Origin: Microbacterium croceum
GTDB taxonomy: Bacteria; Actinomycetota; Actinomycetes; Actinomycetales; Microbacteriaceae
NCBI RefSeq assembly: GCF_023091245.1
Contig: NZ_JAHWXN010000002.1
Location: 372,001 to 436,000 of the forward strand
Reading direction: 5' to 3'
DNA: 64,000 nt
A program made the position numbers and the translations under genes. The notes below the pieces were generated by a model. That model saw only the letters and a list, made by a program, of their open reading frames with translations, was not told the DNA's origin and made no database searches. Positions within the stretch are counted from its first letter, which is position 1. Each line of letters starts with the position of its first letter. Shown piece after piece: positions 37,887-45,928 of the stretch.

Positions 37887-38252
37887 ATGCAGAAGCCACT
37901 CCTGATCCTGATCGCCGGCCCCTACCGCTCCGGCACCGACGGCGACCCGGCCGCCATCGCCCGCAACCTCGCGCGGCTCGAAGAGGCGGCGGGCCCTATG
38001 CACCGCCTCGGACACATCCCGATGATCGGCGAATGGGTCGCGCTCCCCGTGCTTCGTGGTCTCGATGCCACCGAGACCGCCGACGGTGACGTGATGTACG
38101 ACGTCGCCGCGCGTCTGCTGCAGCACTGCGACGGAGTCCTGCGGCTTCCCGGAGCCTCCGCCGGTGCCGACAACGACGTCGCGATCGCCCGCGAGCGCGG
38201 ACTTCCCGTGTACTTCTCGATCGACGACGTCCCCGCCGCGAGCGGCGCGTAG
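37887..38252 (+). CDS. DUF4406 (nucleoside deoxyribosyltransferase-like) protein
   Basis: 121 residues from ATG at 37887 (MQKPLLILIAGPYRSG). The start ILIAGPYRSGTDGDPAAIARN, the HIPMIGEWVALP middle and CDGVLRLPGASAGADNDVAIA match DUF4406, a Rossmann-like fold related to nucleoside 2-deoxyribosyltransferases. Enzymatic activity is unproven. It is divergent from the DeoR regulator and probably controlled by it. The upstream in-frame extension is a shadow of that regulator. Confidence 0.82.
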   Translation: MQKPLLILIAGPYRSGTDGDPAAIARNLARLEEAAGPMHRLGHIPMIGEWVALPVLRGLDATETADGDVMYDVAARLLQHCDGVLRLPGASAGADNDVAIARERGLPVYFSIDDVPAASGA

Positions 38253-38280
38253 GTGCGGACGCGCACGGCTCTTCGTTCCG

Positions 38281-39015
38281 CTATCGCACGTCGCTCCTCA
38301 GAAAGGAGACCCCTCCGGCGACGAGGGCCACCACGACCCAACCGGCCGTCACCAGCACCGCGATCGAGCCGTCGAGGGCATGATCCGAGGAGATCCCCAG
38401 GGCGGCGACGTCGAAGCGGAAGGCTTCGAGCATCGCGAGCAGGGGCAGATAGACGGCACCGGACTTCCAGAGCATCGCGACGAGCATCGCCGAACCCAGC
38501 GACAGCGGAACCACGAAGAGTGCGACCAGGTGCGCCCGCACGACGATCCCCCATCCCAGCCCCCAGAGACCGGATACGGCGCCGAGCGACAACGTGGCTC
38601 CGACCGCCGCCCAGTCCACCGGAATGCCGCCCATCGTCAGCCGCAGCGCCGTATGACCGCCGATGAGCGCCGCGAGAGCGACGATCGCTCCGCCGATCGC
38701 CGAAGCGGGCACCCTGGCGACAAGGGTCGCCCACCGCGGCTGCAGCATCAGGCGCTGAGCGATCACGCCGTCTCGCCGATCCACGGTGTATCGGAAGGAA
38801 CCGTAGACGCCCGCGAGGATTCCTCCGTACATCGCGAGCACCGCACTGAGCGGCGCGATCAACGACTCGCGAACCTCCGGCGTCGCCCCCGTGAGATCGG
38901 GCGGGATGCTCGTCGCCAGAGAGAGCGACATCACGAATCCCGCGACCGCCATCCAGACGAGAACCCTGTCGCCCGTGAAGCTGCATGCCTGGGCGCGGAG
39001 TGCCTGGCCGATCAC
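38281..39015 (-). CDS. ABC-2 type permease of the daptide-like cluster (second)
   Basis: 244 residues from GTG at 39015, overlapping the preceding permease stop (GTGA). About six membrane helices; the N-terminal GQALRAQACSFTGDRVLVWM cytoplasmic amphipathic segment is typical of ABC-2 permeases. No recognised substrate motif. It is the last gene of the RiPP operon, with an ATPase and a sister permease, and most likely exports the mature peptide or gives self-immunity. Confidence 0.8.
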   Translation of the reverse strand: MIGQALRAQACSFTGDRVLVWMAVAGFVMSLSLATSIPPDLTGATPEVRESLIAPLSAVLAMYGGILAGVYGSFRYTVDRRDGVIAQRLMLQPRWATLVARVPASAIGGAIVALAALIGGHTALRLTMGGIPVDWAAVGATLSLGAVSGLWGLGWGIVVRAHLVALFVVPLSLGSAMLVAMLWKSGAVYLPLLAMLEAFRFDVAALGISSDHALDGSIAVLVTAGWVVVALVAGGVSFLRSDVR

Positions 39016-39740
39016 CCCGCCTCCTTTCGCCCGCGCAGCCAGGCGATCGCAACCAGCCCGAAGGTCCAGGCGACTCCGAGACCGAGAGCGGGCACGAACC
39101 CGAGCAGCGCGTCCTGGTATCCCGGAACGCCGAGAGCCGCCAGGACAAGACCAGGAGAGAACTTCGCGACGTCCGGCGCGGTGCGCAGCAGCGCGAACTC
39201 CACGGCCATCGGAAGAACGATGACGAGCGCCGCAGCGACGTAGTAGTTCCGTGTGATCCACCCGATGGCTCCTCCGATGAGCGCCCCGAGAACCGCGCCG
39301 ATCAGCGCGCCGGCATAGATGCGCCATGCGTCCGGCGTGAGAACGAGAGCCATACCGTCGAGCCCCAGCAGCACGGTGACGCCCACCGTCCAGACAGCGA
39401 AGAGGCACACGGAGAGCGCGACCGCCACGAGGACTCCGGCTGCGAGCTTCGCGGAGAACGCGCGCGCGAAGCCGACCGCCGTGAGCGTCCTGTCGATCGA
39501 CGTGTAGTAGCACTCGCGGGTGACGCCGTACGCCCCGACGAACGCCGCCGAGATCGCCACCCAGGCGAGCGGCTCCAGAAGTCGAACGGTGGCCGACCCC
39601 GGTTCGACGCCGGCGAGGTCGAACCGTGAGCCGTCCGAGACCAGCACGAAGAGAGGCATGAGCACCGCGACGAGGTAGACCGCCAGGACGGAGAACCCGC
39701 TCACGCAGCGCAGGACCTCGCTCCGGATCGCGTTCCTCAT
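39012..39740 (-). CDS. ABC-2 type permease of the daptide-like cluster (first)
   Basis: 242 residues, six predicted helices (first at about residues 15-35, LAVYLVAVLMPLFVLVSDG). The large loop with RECYYTSIDRTLTAVGFARA after helix 2 is a coupling-helix region for the ATPase. Overlaps the ATPase gene by 4 bases upstream and the second permease by 4 bases downstream, so the three assemble as one transporter. Confidence 0.8.
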   Translation of the reverse strand: MRNAIRSEVLRCVSGFSVLAVYLVAVLMPLFVLVSDGSRFDLAGVEPGSATVRLLEPLAWVAISAAFVGAYGVTRECYYTSIDRTLTAVGFARAFSAKLAAGVLVAVALSVCLFAVWTVGVTVLLGLDGMALVLTPDAWRIYAGALIGAVLGALIGGAIGWITRNYYVAAALVIVLPMAVEFALLRTAPDVAKFSPGLVLAALGVPGYQDALLGFVPALGLGVAWTFGLVAIAWLRGRKEAG

Positions 39741-40465
39741 GCGGATGCTCCTTCCACGAGGTCGAAGTATCTGCTCTCCAGCGAGTCCGCCCCACCCGTG
39801 ACGAGGTCTTCGAGCCGACCAGCGAAGAGGGCGCGCTGTTTGATGACGACCACCTCATCCACGACCTGTTCCAGCTCCGGGAGCTGGTGACTGGCGATCA
39901 GGACGGTGCCGCCGCGTTCCGCGTAACTGCGGAGGAACCGGCGAAGCCAGCGGATGCCGTCAGGGTCCAGACCGTTCGCCGGCTCGTCGAGGATGAGGGT
40001 CCGGGGAGAGCCGATGAGGGCAGCGGCCAGCCCGAGCCGCTGCGCCATCCCCGTCGAGAACGTCTTCACCCGACGGCGGGCATCGGCGGCGAGGCCCACC
40101 TCTTCGAGCACCTCTTCGGTACGGCCGCGTGCTGCCCCCGCGGCGAGCCGGCAGATCTCGAGGTGTCGCCTCGCCGTGATCCCGCCCTCGAAACCGAACC
40201 CGTCCATGTGGACGCCGACGTGCGTCGCCGGGTTGTCGAGTGCGGAGAACGGCGACCCGTGGATGAGGCACTCACCGCTGGTCGGCTCCAGCAGTCCGAC
40301 GAGCGCACGGAGCGTCGTCGACTTGCCCGCACCGTTCGGACCGAGAAGGCCCACGATCGACCCGCGCGGTACCGCGAAGGACAGCTCTTCGACGGCCGTC
40401 CGCTGACCGAACCTCTTCGTGAGCCCTCTCACCTCGATCGCATTCTCATTCGCTTTCCGGTTCAT
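39737..40465 (-). CDS. ABC transporter ATP-binding protein of the daptide-like cluster
   Basis: 242 residues from ATG at 40465 with an AGGAAGAGG site; the upstream extension overlaps the M50 gene. Walker A GLLGPNGAGKSTTLR (about 40-54), signature TFSTGMAQRLGLA, Walker B LILDEPANGLDPDG, switch His IASHQLPELEQ. Energises the two downstream permeases. Overlaps the M50 protease stop by 4 bases. Confidence 0.93.
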   Translation of the reverse strand: MNRKANENAIEVRGLTKRFGQRTAVEELSFAVPRGSIVGLLGPNGAGKSTTLRALVGLLEPTSGECLIHGSPFSALDNPATHVGVHMDGFGFEGGITARRHLEICRLAAGAARGRTEEVLEEVGLAADARRRVKTFSTGMAQRLGLAAALIGSPRTLILDEPANGLDPDGIRWLRRFLRSYAERGGTVLIASHQLPELEQVVDEVVVIKQRALFAGRLEDLVTGGADSLESRYFDLVEGASA

Positions 40466-42150
40466 GGTGATTCCTCTTCCTCCTGGCCCTGAAACGTTGA
40501 AAGGGGTGACACCACACCTGTCGCCCAGAGCATCTGCCATAGGTTTCCTGTACCGTTCTCGACCCGCGCCTGCCCTGTCACCGGCAACCTCCCGTGCGCG
40601 GCGGACACCTGCACCTCGGCGACGACCGCCGCGGGCACCGACGCATAGTCCGCCGTGATGGGGAACAACGCATCGAGCGGAACCGTCGTCTTCGCAGGCG
40701 GCAGCGGGTGCGCCGTGCCTTCACCGAGCTGCTCGTTGAAGAGGATGCCGTTGCTCATCAGGCTGACTCGGGCCCCCTCCGGCACCGTCACGTCGGACAT
40801 GTCGCCTGCATGCACGAGGACGACTCGGTCACCCGACGTGGTGAATCCGAAAGTGGTCGACATCGGCACGGAGATCGCGGCTCCTGCGATCGCGACACCC
40901 ACGATCGCAGCGGCGCCGACGGCCACGAATCGGAGTCGCGAGACTCCCGATCTGAGCACGCGGTGCAGCGACTTCGAGACATGCACGACGCCGGCGAGGA
41001 CGACGACGACCTCCAATGCGACGACGAGCATTCCGAGGAGCGGACCACCGCCGGCGAGCGCGCGATTCACGCGGACGACCGCGAACAGCACCAGCACGAT
41101 CGGTGCGACGAGGCTCGCCAGGCCGAACGGCACGCTCCACCACGTGTTCATGCTCTTGTTCCCCCGGTGACCGCCGAACAGTAGGCGAGTCAGGAGGTCC
41201 GCAGCGTCACGCATCGTACGCCGTCGGAGGTTCGGTTCATCCAGAGCGCTCATCAGCGCGATGTATCCGTCGAACCGCACGAACGGGATCAGGTTCACGA
41301 CGACGACGATGGCGCACGCGAGACCGAGGACCAGCAGAGTTCGACGCAGCTCCTGAGAAGGAACGAGGAGCGCTGCGCTCAGTGCTATGGCACCGAGCGC
41401 GGCGTGCACGGCAGGACCCGCCAGTGCGATCGCGACACGCTGCCTGCGGTCCGGGAGGCGCCAGCCGTCCGTCACATCCACGAAGAACGCCGGCGCGAGG
41501 TACAACAGCATGAAGCCTGCGCGTCTGGCTCTGCCGCCGAACCTGGTGAGTGCGGCTCCGTGCGCACCTTCGTGCAGCAGGGTGATGAGAAAGAGGGCTG
41601 CGACGACGGCCACGACATCGACGAGCGGCATCGGCGTGGTGACGGCTTCTCGCAGCTCACTCACCTGGACGGCTGCAGCGAGGGCCCCTGCGACCACCAG
41701 AGCGCCCATCGACACCAGAACTGCTCGGGGAGAGAGGGGTCGGAGCAGGGCATCGAGTCGGCCGAAGACGACAGGGGCGCGAAGCGTCGCGACCTGCAAC
41801 GTGAATGGCGGCCGATAGGTGATCCGACCGGGTGGACGCCTTGAGTCCCCGGCCAGCAGCCCACGGAGTTGGAAGCGTCTGGCCAGCTCGAGAAAGCTCT
41901 CCAGGGTCTCGGATGCCGCGAAGTCCCGATGCAGATCTCGAAGAGAGGTCTCGCCGTTCATGGCCGTGAGCAGATCGACGACGGAGCGGGAGACCCGCGA
42001 AGACGGCACTCCATGGAGCATGGCGATCCAGAGCGTCTGGTCGGCTCCTTCCTCGAAAGCGACGCCGGGCGCGAGCAGCGGACGGTCCTCGGCCGTGAGA
42101 GCGGGTGAGGAGCGAGAGTCTCGTCGGCGGGTGAACCTACTGGGTGGCAT
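40462..42150 (-). CDS. Daptide-type intramembrane metalloprotease (M50, MpaP-like)
   Basis: 562 residues. N-terminal cytoplasmic region (about 1-115) looks like a PqqD-type winged helix (SRSVVDLLTAMNGETSLRDL), as expected for binding a leader peptide. It is followed by a many-helix membrane part with the zinc motif LITLLHEGAHGAALTRFGG (HExxH) near residue 190 and a later NLIPFVRFDGYIAL carrying the third ligand Asp of site-2 proteases. Presumed to remove the leader from the modified peptide. Starts 14 bases inside the methyltransferase gene. Confidence 0.85.
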   Translation of the reverse strand: MPPSRFTRRRDSRSSPALTAEDRPLLAPGVAFEEGADQTLWIAMLHGVPSSRVSRSVVDLLTAMNGETSLRDLHRDFAASETLESFLELARRFQLRGLLAGDSRRPPGRITYRPPFTLQVATLRAPVVFGRLDALLRPLSPRAVLVSMGALVVAGALAAAVQVSELREAVTTPMPLVDVVAVVAALFLITLLHEGAHGAALTRFGGRARRAGFMLLYLAPAFFVDVTDGWRLPDRRQRVAIALAGPAVHAALGAIALSAALLVPSQELRRTLLVLGLACAIVVVVNLIPFVRFDGYIALMSALDEPNLRRRTMRDAADLLTRLLFGGHRGNKSMNTWWSVPFGLASLVAPIVLVLFAVVRVNRALAGGGPLLGMLVVALEVVVVLAGVVHVSKSLHRVLRSGVSRLRFVAVGAAAIVGVAIAGAAISVPMSTTFGFTTSGDRVVLVHAGDMSDVTVPEGARVSLMSNGILFNEQLGEGTAHPLPPAKTTVPLDALFPITADYASVPAAVVAEVQVSAAHGRLPVTGQARVENGTGNLWQMLWATGVVSPLSTFQGQEEEESP

Positions 42151-42967
42151 CGTCGTCCATCACGCTCGAGCGTCCTGCCCAACTCGTGGTCAGGAGCAGG
42201 ATGTCCTGTCCGCGATGAGTGCGGACGGGAGAGACGATGGGAGAGACGAAGCCGGCGGCGACGAGCTCACGTGAGAGAACCTCATGACTGAGCACCCGCA
42301 GACGACTTGTGAGCACCGTCACCTCACCTCCACTCCGGAGGTCGGCGGCACGGATCCAGTTGACCAGCCTGACAGCACCGCCTTCCTCTCGCTGTTGCAC
42401 GAAGAGGTAGGTCTCGTCTCCGTCCGGTCCGGGGACTCGGACCTCTTCCTCTCGTGAGAGGGCCAGGCTCTGCGCCGACGCGCCCGCCGCGACGGTGAAC
42501 GCGAAGACGCCTCCGACAGCGAGGTGGCGTCGCACGTTCGCGTACAGAAGCGATCTGCCGTCGCTGTCGAGCAGCGTGATGGATGTCGCGCCGATGATGA
42601 CCAGCTCGTATCGCTGCCCGAGCGCGATGTCTCGCATGTCGGCCACGATGCACTCGAGCAGCGGATGGTGCGGCAGTGCGCGACGAAGGTGCGACAGCAT
42701 GTCGTCGGAGAGATCGACCGCGGTCACCCGCTTGCCCGACCTCACCAGGGGGATCGTCAATCTCCCACTCCCCGCCGCGAGATCGAGGATCGGCCCCTCG
42801 GTTCCCCTCGCGAGCCCCAGCATCTCTCTGATCTCCGCGCGGTCCGAGCCGACCAGCCGCTCGTAGAAGTCAGTGCCTGCTCCCTCATACAGATCCAGCT
42901 CTCTGGCAACCGCACCCGCCTCTCGGAGCCTCGCCGAGACGGCGTCGGTGATAGAACCTGACATCAC
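42137..42967 (-). CDS. SAM-dependent methyltransferase of the daptide-like cluster (MpaM-like)
   Basis: 276 residues from GTG at 42967 (a GAGAGG site lies 6 bases before); an ATG follows at once. Class I methyltransferase fold: motif I ILDLAAGSGRLTIPLV near residue 60, motif II VTAVDLSDDML, then ECIVADMRDIAL and YELVIIGATSITLL. In daptides the corresponding enzyme dimethylates the new C-terminal amine. Lies 62 bases downstream of the third precursor gene. The C-terminal half is poorly conserved as far as can be judged. Confidence 0.83.
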   Translation of the reverse strand: MMSGSITDAVSARLREAGAVARELDLYEGAGTDFYERLVGSDRAEIREMLGLARGTEGPILDLAAGSGRLTIPLVRSGKRVTAVDLSDDMLSHLRRALPHHPLLECIVADMRDIALGQRYELVIIGATSITLLDSDGRSLLYANVRRHLAVGGVFAFTVAAGASAQSLALSREEEVRVPGPDGDETYLFVQQREEGGAVRLVNWIRAADLRSGGEVTVLTSRLRVLSHEVLSRELVAAGFVSPIVSPVRTHRGQDILLLTTSWAGRSSVMDDDATQ

Positions 42968-43029
42968 GCATCACCTCTCACTCACACGTCACAGGGTGCG
43001 GGCGCGCTGTACCCGCCCGCACCCCTCGG

Positions 43030-43149
43030 TTAGGTCGCGATGGCTGCCGCACCGCCGATGATGGCGATGATGTAGCTCGCGTGCTCCCACCACTCGAGTG
43101 GGGCATCGATGTGTTCGAGTTCCACGAACTCGAGCGACTCTGTCTGCAA
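43030..43149 (-). CDS. Daptide-like precursor peptide 3
   Basis: 39 residues from a TTG at 43149, 6 bases after a GGAGG site. Leader part: MQTESLEFVELEHIDAP, matching the leaders of its two neighbours. Core: LEWWEHASYIIAIIGG then AAAIAT, ending in Thr directly before TAA. A strongly hydrophobic, helix-forming core and a terminal threonine are what daptide precursors have. The competing frame through this stretch lacks any resemblance to the other two peptides. Confidence 0.8.
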   Translation of the reverse strand: MQTESLEFVELEHIDAPLEWWEHASYIIAIIGGAAAIAT

Positions 43150-43185
43150 TTCACACCTCCTCGGTGCACCCTGCGAATCCTGCTC

Positions 43186-43311
43186 CTACGTCAGAGCGAG
43201 GATCCCGATGATCACGCCCACGGCGAAGCCCCGCATCCAGTCGGTGGCGTCGTCCGGCGCTTCCATGTCCTCGAGTTCTGTGAACTCGAGCGTCGGCATT
43301 GCGACTTGCAT
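43186..43311 (-). CDS. Daptide-like precursor peptide 2
   Basis: 41 residues from ATG at 43311 with a GAGGAGGTG site. Leader: MQVAMPTLEFTELEDMEAP, sharing LEFxELExMxAP with peptide 3. Core: DDATDWMRGFAVGVIIGILA then LT, Thr being the final residue before TAG. Small size, glycine- and isoleucine-rich amphipathic helix and position between two similar genes mark it as a RiPP precursor. Confidence 0.82.
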   Translation of the reverse strand: MQVAMPTLEFTELEDMEAPDDATDWMRGFAVGVIIGILALT

Positions 43312-43348
43312 ATTCACCTCCTCTGTGGGGGTCTTCTCCTGCGATGGG

Positions 43349-43483
43349 TCACGTCGCCGCGGCGGCGCCGACCCCGATGAGCACGAGTGCCCCGATCACG
43401 CCCTGATAGAAGCTCTCCCAACTGGGAGCATCCATGTCCTCCAGTTCCTGGAACCGGATTCGCTGTTCGTCATCTCTGTTCAT
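43349..43483 (-). CDS. Daptide-like precursor peptide 1
   Basis: 44 residues from ATG at 43483, just 4 bases after the dehydrogenase stop, with a GGAGG site inside the 3' end of that gene. Leader: MNRDDEQRIRFQELEDMDAP, again the FxELExMDAP block. Core: SWESFYQGVIGALVLIGVG then AAAAT, ending in Thr. The upstream in-frame extension to 43558 overlaps the dehydrogenase and is rejected. Confidence 0.85.
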   Translation of the reverse strand: MNRDDEQRIRFQELEDMDAPSWESFYQGVIGALVLIGVGAAAAT

Positions 43484-43487
43484 TTCC

Positions 43488-44672
43488 TCACCTCCTTCGC
43501 GCTGGTCGTCGAAAGTCGGTGGATGCAGCCCCGGCGAGCTGACTCCAGCGGGAGTCACGAAGGACGTCCCGGAAGTCCTCTTCGACGAGACCGGGGAGCA
43601 TCGGATAGCGGTGCCCCCACCGCTTCTGCGTGGCGAGCGCGATCGCGCCGAACTCGTGAGCGGTCGGCCGCCGTGGAAGAGAGATCTCCCACTGGTCGAT
43701 CAATGCGGAGATCCCGCGGGATGGATCGAGAGGCAGCACCAATACCCCTGCGGCTTCTCGCCAGAATCTCTCAAGGCTCGCGTGGTCTCCCCACCGCGCG
43801 TCTCCTGCACAGATACGACGCCAGATCGGGGCGATGACCGCAACGGTGGCGACCATCTTGCGAACCCCCAGTGCGAAGGCGACTTCGTTGGCGACGTACC
43901 AGTGCCTGGCACTGTAGGGGTCCTCCCCGCGTAGCGCCGCAGAGCGCTGCGTCAGGGCGCTCAGACGCGCGAGACGCAACCGAGCGGCAGGAGACGCCGT
44001 GTCCCGGGCGGCGGTGCTGAGCAACGCTCTGCCGATGGCGACTGCATCGCTGTCTCCTCTGCGGCTCCTTCGCGAACTCGTCGCGGCGCCGGCGAGACGG
44101 AGGAATGCCTCCAGCGCGCCTTCTCTGACGGCAGTGGGCGAGAGAGTCATCAGGTTGTCGGAGTCGATGACGGCGTGGCGCGGTCTCAGGGATCTCCCGC
44201 AGACAAGGCGGTAGCCGTATTCGTTCTTGAGGATGGCGACGCTGTTCGTCTCCGACGACGTGCCGAGCGTGGTCGGCACGGCGACGATGTCGACCGGTGG
44301 TGGAGCATCGGGCAGGAAGACCAGCGCTGACTTCGACGCGCGTGCGATGACGTAGTCGAGCACCCCTCCAGGAGCGAGCGCGAGAGCCGCGATCTTGCTG
44401 GCATCCAGAACGCTCCCTCCGCCGATCGCCACGATCACGTTCGGCGGTCGTCGAGCGATCTCGGCGGCGAGCTCGACGACCGTCGTCACGTCCACAGCAC
44501 GAGCATCCACCTCGATCGTCCTGACGCCGCGACCGGGGAGAGCGGGGATGGCGACCCCCGAGTCCGCGATCACGAGGGTCTCGCGCCCTTCCGCGAACTG
44601 CGTCGACAACCGGGGCGCGACCCCCTGCCCGTGCCAGAGCGTCGGAACCCGTGCGGCGAATGCGGATCTCAT
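43488..44672 (-). CDS. Daptide-type RiPP dehydrogenase (iron-ADH-like, MpaB-like)
   Basis: 394 residues from ATG at 44672, overlapping the aminotransferase stop by 4 bases. Iron-containing alcohol dehydrogenase fold: NAD-binding VIVAIGGGSVLDASKIAALA near residue 87 and PTTLGTSSETNSVAIL. The usual DALTHAIE-like metal segment appears as GALEAFLR, and the downstream His-rich metal motif as NEVAFALGVRKMVATVAVIAP, so the canonical His/Asp metal ligands seem to be missing. In daptides this enzyme oxidatively decarboxylates the C-terminal Thr to an aminoacetone-like ketone. Confidence 0.82.
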   Translation of the reverse strand: MRSAFAARVPTLWHGQGVAPRLSTQFAEGRETLVIADSGVAIPALPGRGVRTIEVDARAVDVTTVVELAAEIARRPPNVIVAIGGGSVLDASKIAALALAPGGVLDYVIARASKSALVFLPDAPPPVDIVAVPTTLGTSSETNSVAILKNEYGYRLVCGRSLRPRHAVIDSDNLMTLSPTAVREGALEAFLRLAGAATSSRRSRRGDSDAVAIGRALLSTAARDTASPAARLRLARLSALTQRSAALRGEDPYSARHWYVANEVAFALGVRKMVATVAVIAPIWRRICAGDARWGDHASLERFWREAAGVLVLPLDPSRGISALIDQWEISLPRRPTAHEFGAIALATQKRWGHRYPMLPGLVEEDFRDVLRDSRWSQLAGAASTDFRRPARRR

Positions 44673-45928
44673 GCTGACGCCTCCTGTATCTGCGACAGGC
44701 CGGCGCGCACGGCAGACTCGACGGCGAGGAGCTCGTCCGCACGGAAGCCGTACGCCGGGATCAGTTCGATGGCGCTGGGGCCCGGCTGCACGAGGACACC
44801 GTGCTGTGCGATGGCCGAGACGACACGAAGGACCTCGGCAGCAGACAACCGACCTCCGTCCCCGTCGCGCAGGCCGAGCCCGACGAAGCACCCCTTGCCG
44901 GTGACCTCCTGCACGACGCCGTCCGACGTCAGACGAGCGGCCAGGCGTGCGAGCTCTTCTCCGAGTTCGCGGGTGGTCGACAGCACGTCGATGCGATGCA
45001 GTTCCTGGATCACCGCGAGGATGGCCGACGCACACACCGGAGTCCCCGCCTGAGTCTCACCATGAACGAAGGTCCAGGCGCCGCGCACGAACGCGGAGGC
45101 GACGCGGGGCCCGACGAGGACTGCGGCGGCGCTCGCTGCACCGTTCGTCAGCGCCTTCGAGACGATGAGGGCGTCCGGGGCAGCAGCCCAGTCGTCGGTG
45201 GCGAACATGGTTCCGGTCCGCCCGAATCCCGTCGCCACCTCATCGGCGACGACCAGAAAGCCATACTCTTCCCGGAGCGCGAGAAGGCGGGATGTGAACG
45301 CGCTCGACAGCGCATGCGCTCCACTTCCCAGAACAGGCTCCACGACCACCGACGCCACCCGAGAGCCTTCCCGTCGCAGCAGCGTCTCCAGCTCATCGCC
45401 CTCATCGCTGTGCGAGACATGCCGCACAGATCTGCGATCCACGCCGTAGACGGCCTGGAGCAGGTCGTCGCCGCTCAGCGCGTGGCTACCGTACATGGTG
45501 CCGTGGTAGCTGCCCCGGAGACCGACGACGAGAGAACGGGACCCGGCGCCCTTCTGCGACCAGTACTGCCGCGCGAGCTTCATCGCGAGGTCGTTCGCAG
45601 CGCCGCCCGACGTGGAGAAGATGACCCGGCTGTACCGGTTCGGGTTCGCGAGGTCGATGAGCGCTTCCGCCGCCCGTTCCGCGTATCGGTGCGGTGCGCG
45701 GAACAGGGAGAGGTAGGACGCGTCGCGCGTCGCCCTGTGCACGGCATCGGTGACAGCCGGATTGCCGAAGCCGAGGGGCACGTTCCACAGGCCGCTGGTC
45801 GCGCACAGACGAGTTGACCCATCGGCGAACTCAACGCGATTTCCTTCGGCGCCGACAGCGACCTGTTCCGGCGTGAAGGTGGCGTCCGCAGGGAGCATCG
45901 ACGTCCACAGGGCGTGCGGAGCGCTCAC
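44669..45928 (-). CDS. Daptide-type RiPP aminotransferase (class III, MpaD-like)
   Basis: 419 residues from GTG at 45928, overlapping the previous stop (GTGA). Fold type I PLP enzyme: STSGGAANDLAMKLARQYW, aromatic ring-stacking GSYHGTMYGSHALSG, LVVADEVATGFGRTGTMFA with the PLP Asp, and the Schiff-base Lys in ALIVSKALTNGAASAAAVL near residue 270. In daptides the enzyme transaminates the ketone made from the terminal Thr, giving a primary amine for methylation. Confidence 0.87.
   Translation of the reverse strand: MSAPHALWTSMLPADATFTPEQVAVGAEGNRVEFADGSTRLCATSGLWNVPLGFGNPAVTDAVHRATRDASYLSLFRAPHRYAERAAEALIDLANPNRYSRVIFSTSGGAANDLAMKLARQYWSQKGAGSRSLVVGLRGSYHGTMYGSHALSGDDLLQAVYGVDRRSVRHVSHSDEGDELETLLRREGSRVASVVVEPVLGSGAHALSSAFTSRLLALREEYGFLVVADEVATGFGRTGTMFATDDWAAAPDALIVSKALTNGAASAAAVLVGPRVASAFVRGAWTFVHGETQAGTPVCASAILAVIQELHRIDVLSTTRELGEELARLAARLTSDGVVQEVTGKGCFVGLGLRDGDGGRLSAAEVLRVVSAIAQHGVLVQPGPSAIELIPAYGFRADELLAVESAVRAGLSQIQEASA

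Noticed and set aside
42978..43169. 63-codon minus frame over precursor peptide 3
   Set aside because: Ser/Arg/Pro-rich with no similarity to the other precursors; the overlapping TTG frame matches the shared leader and ends in Thr.
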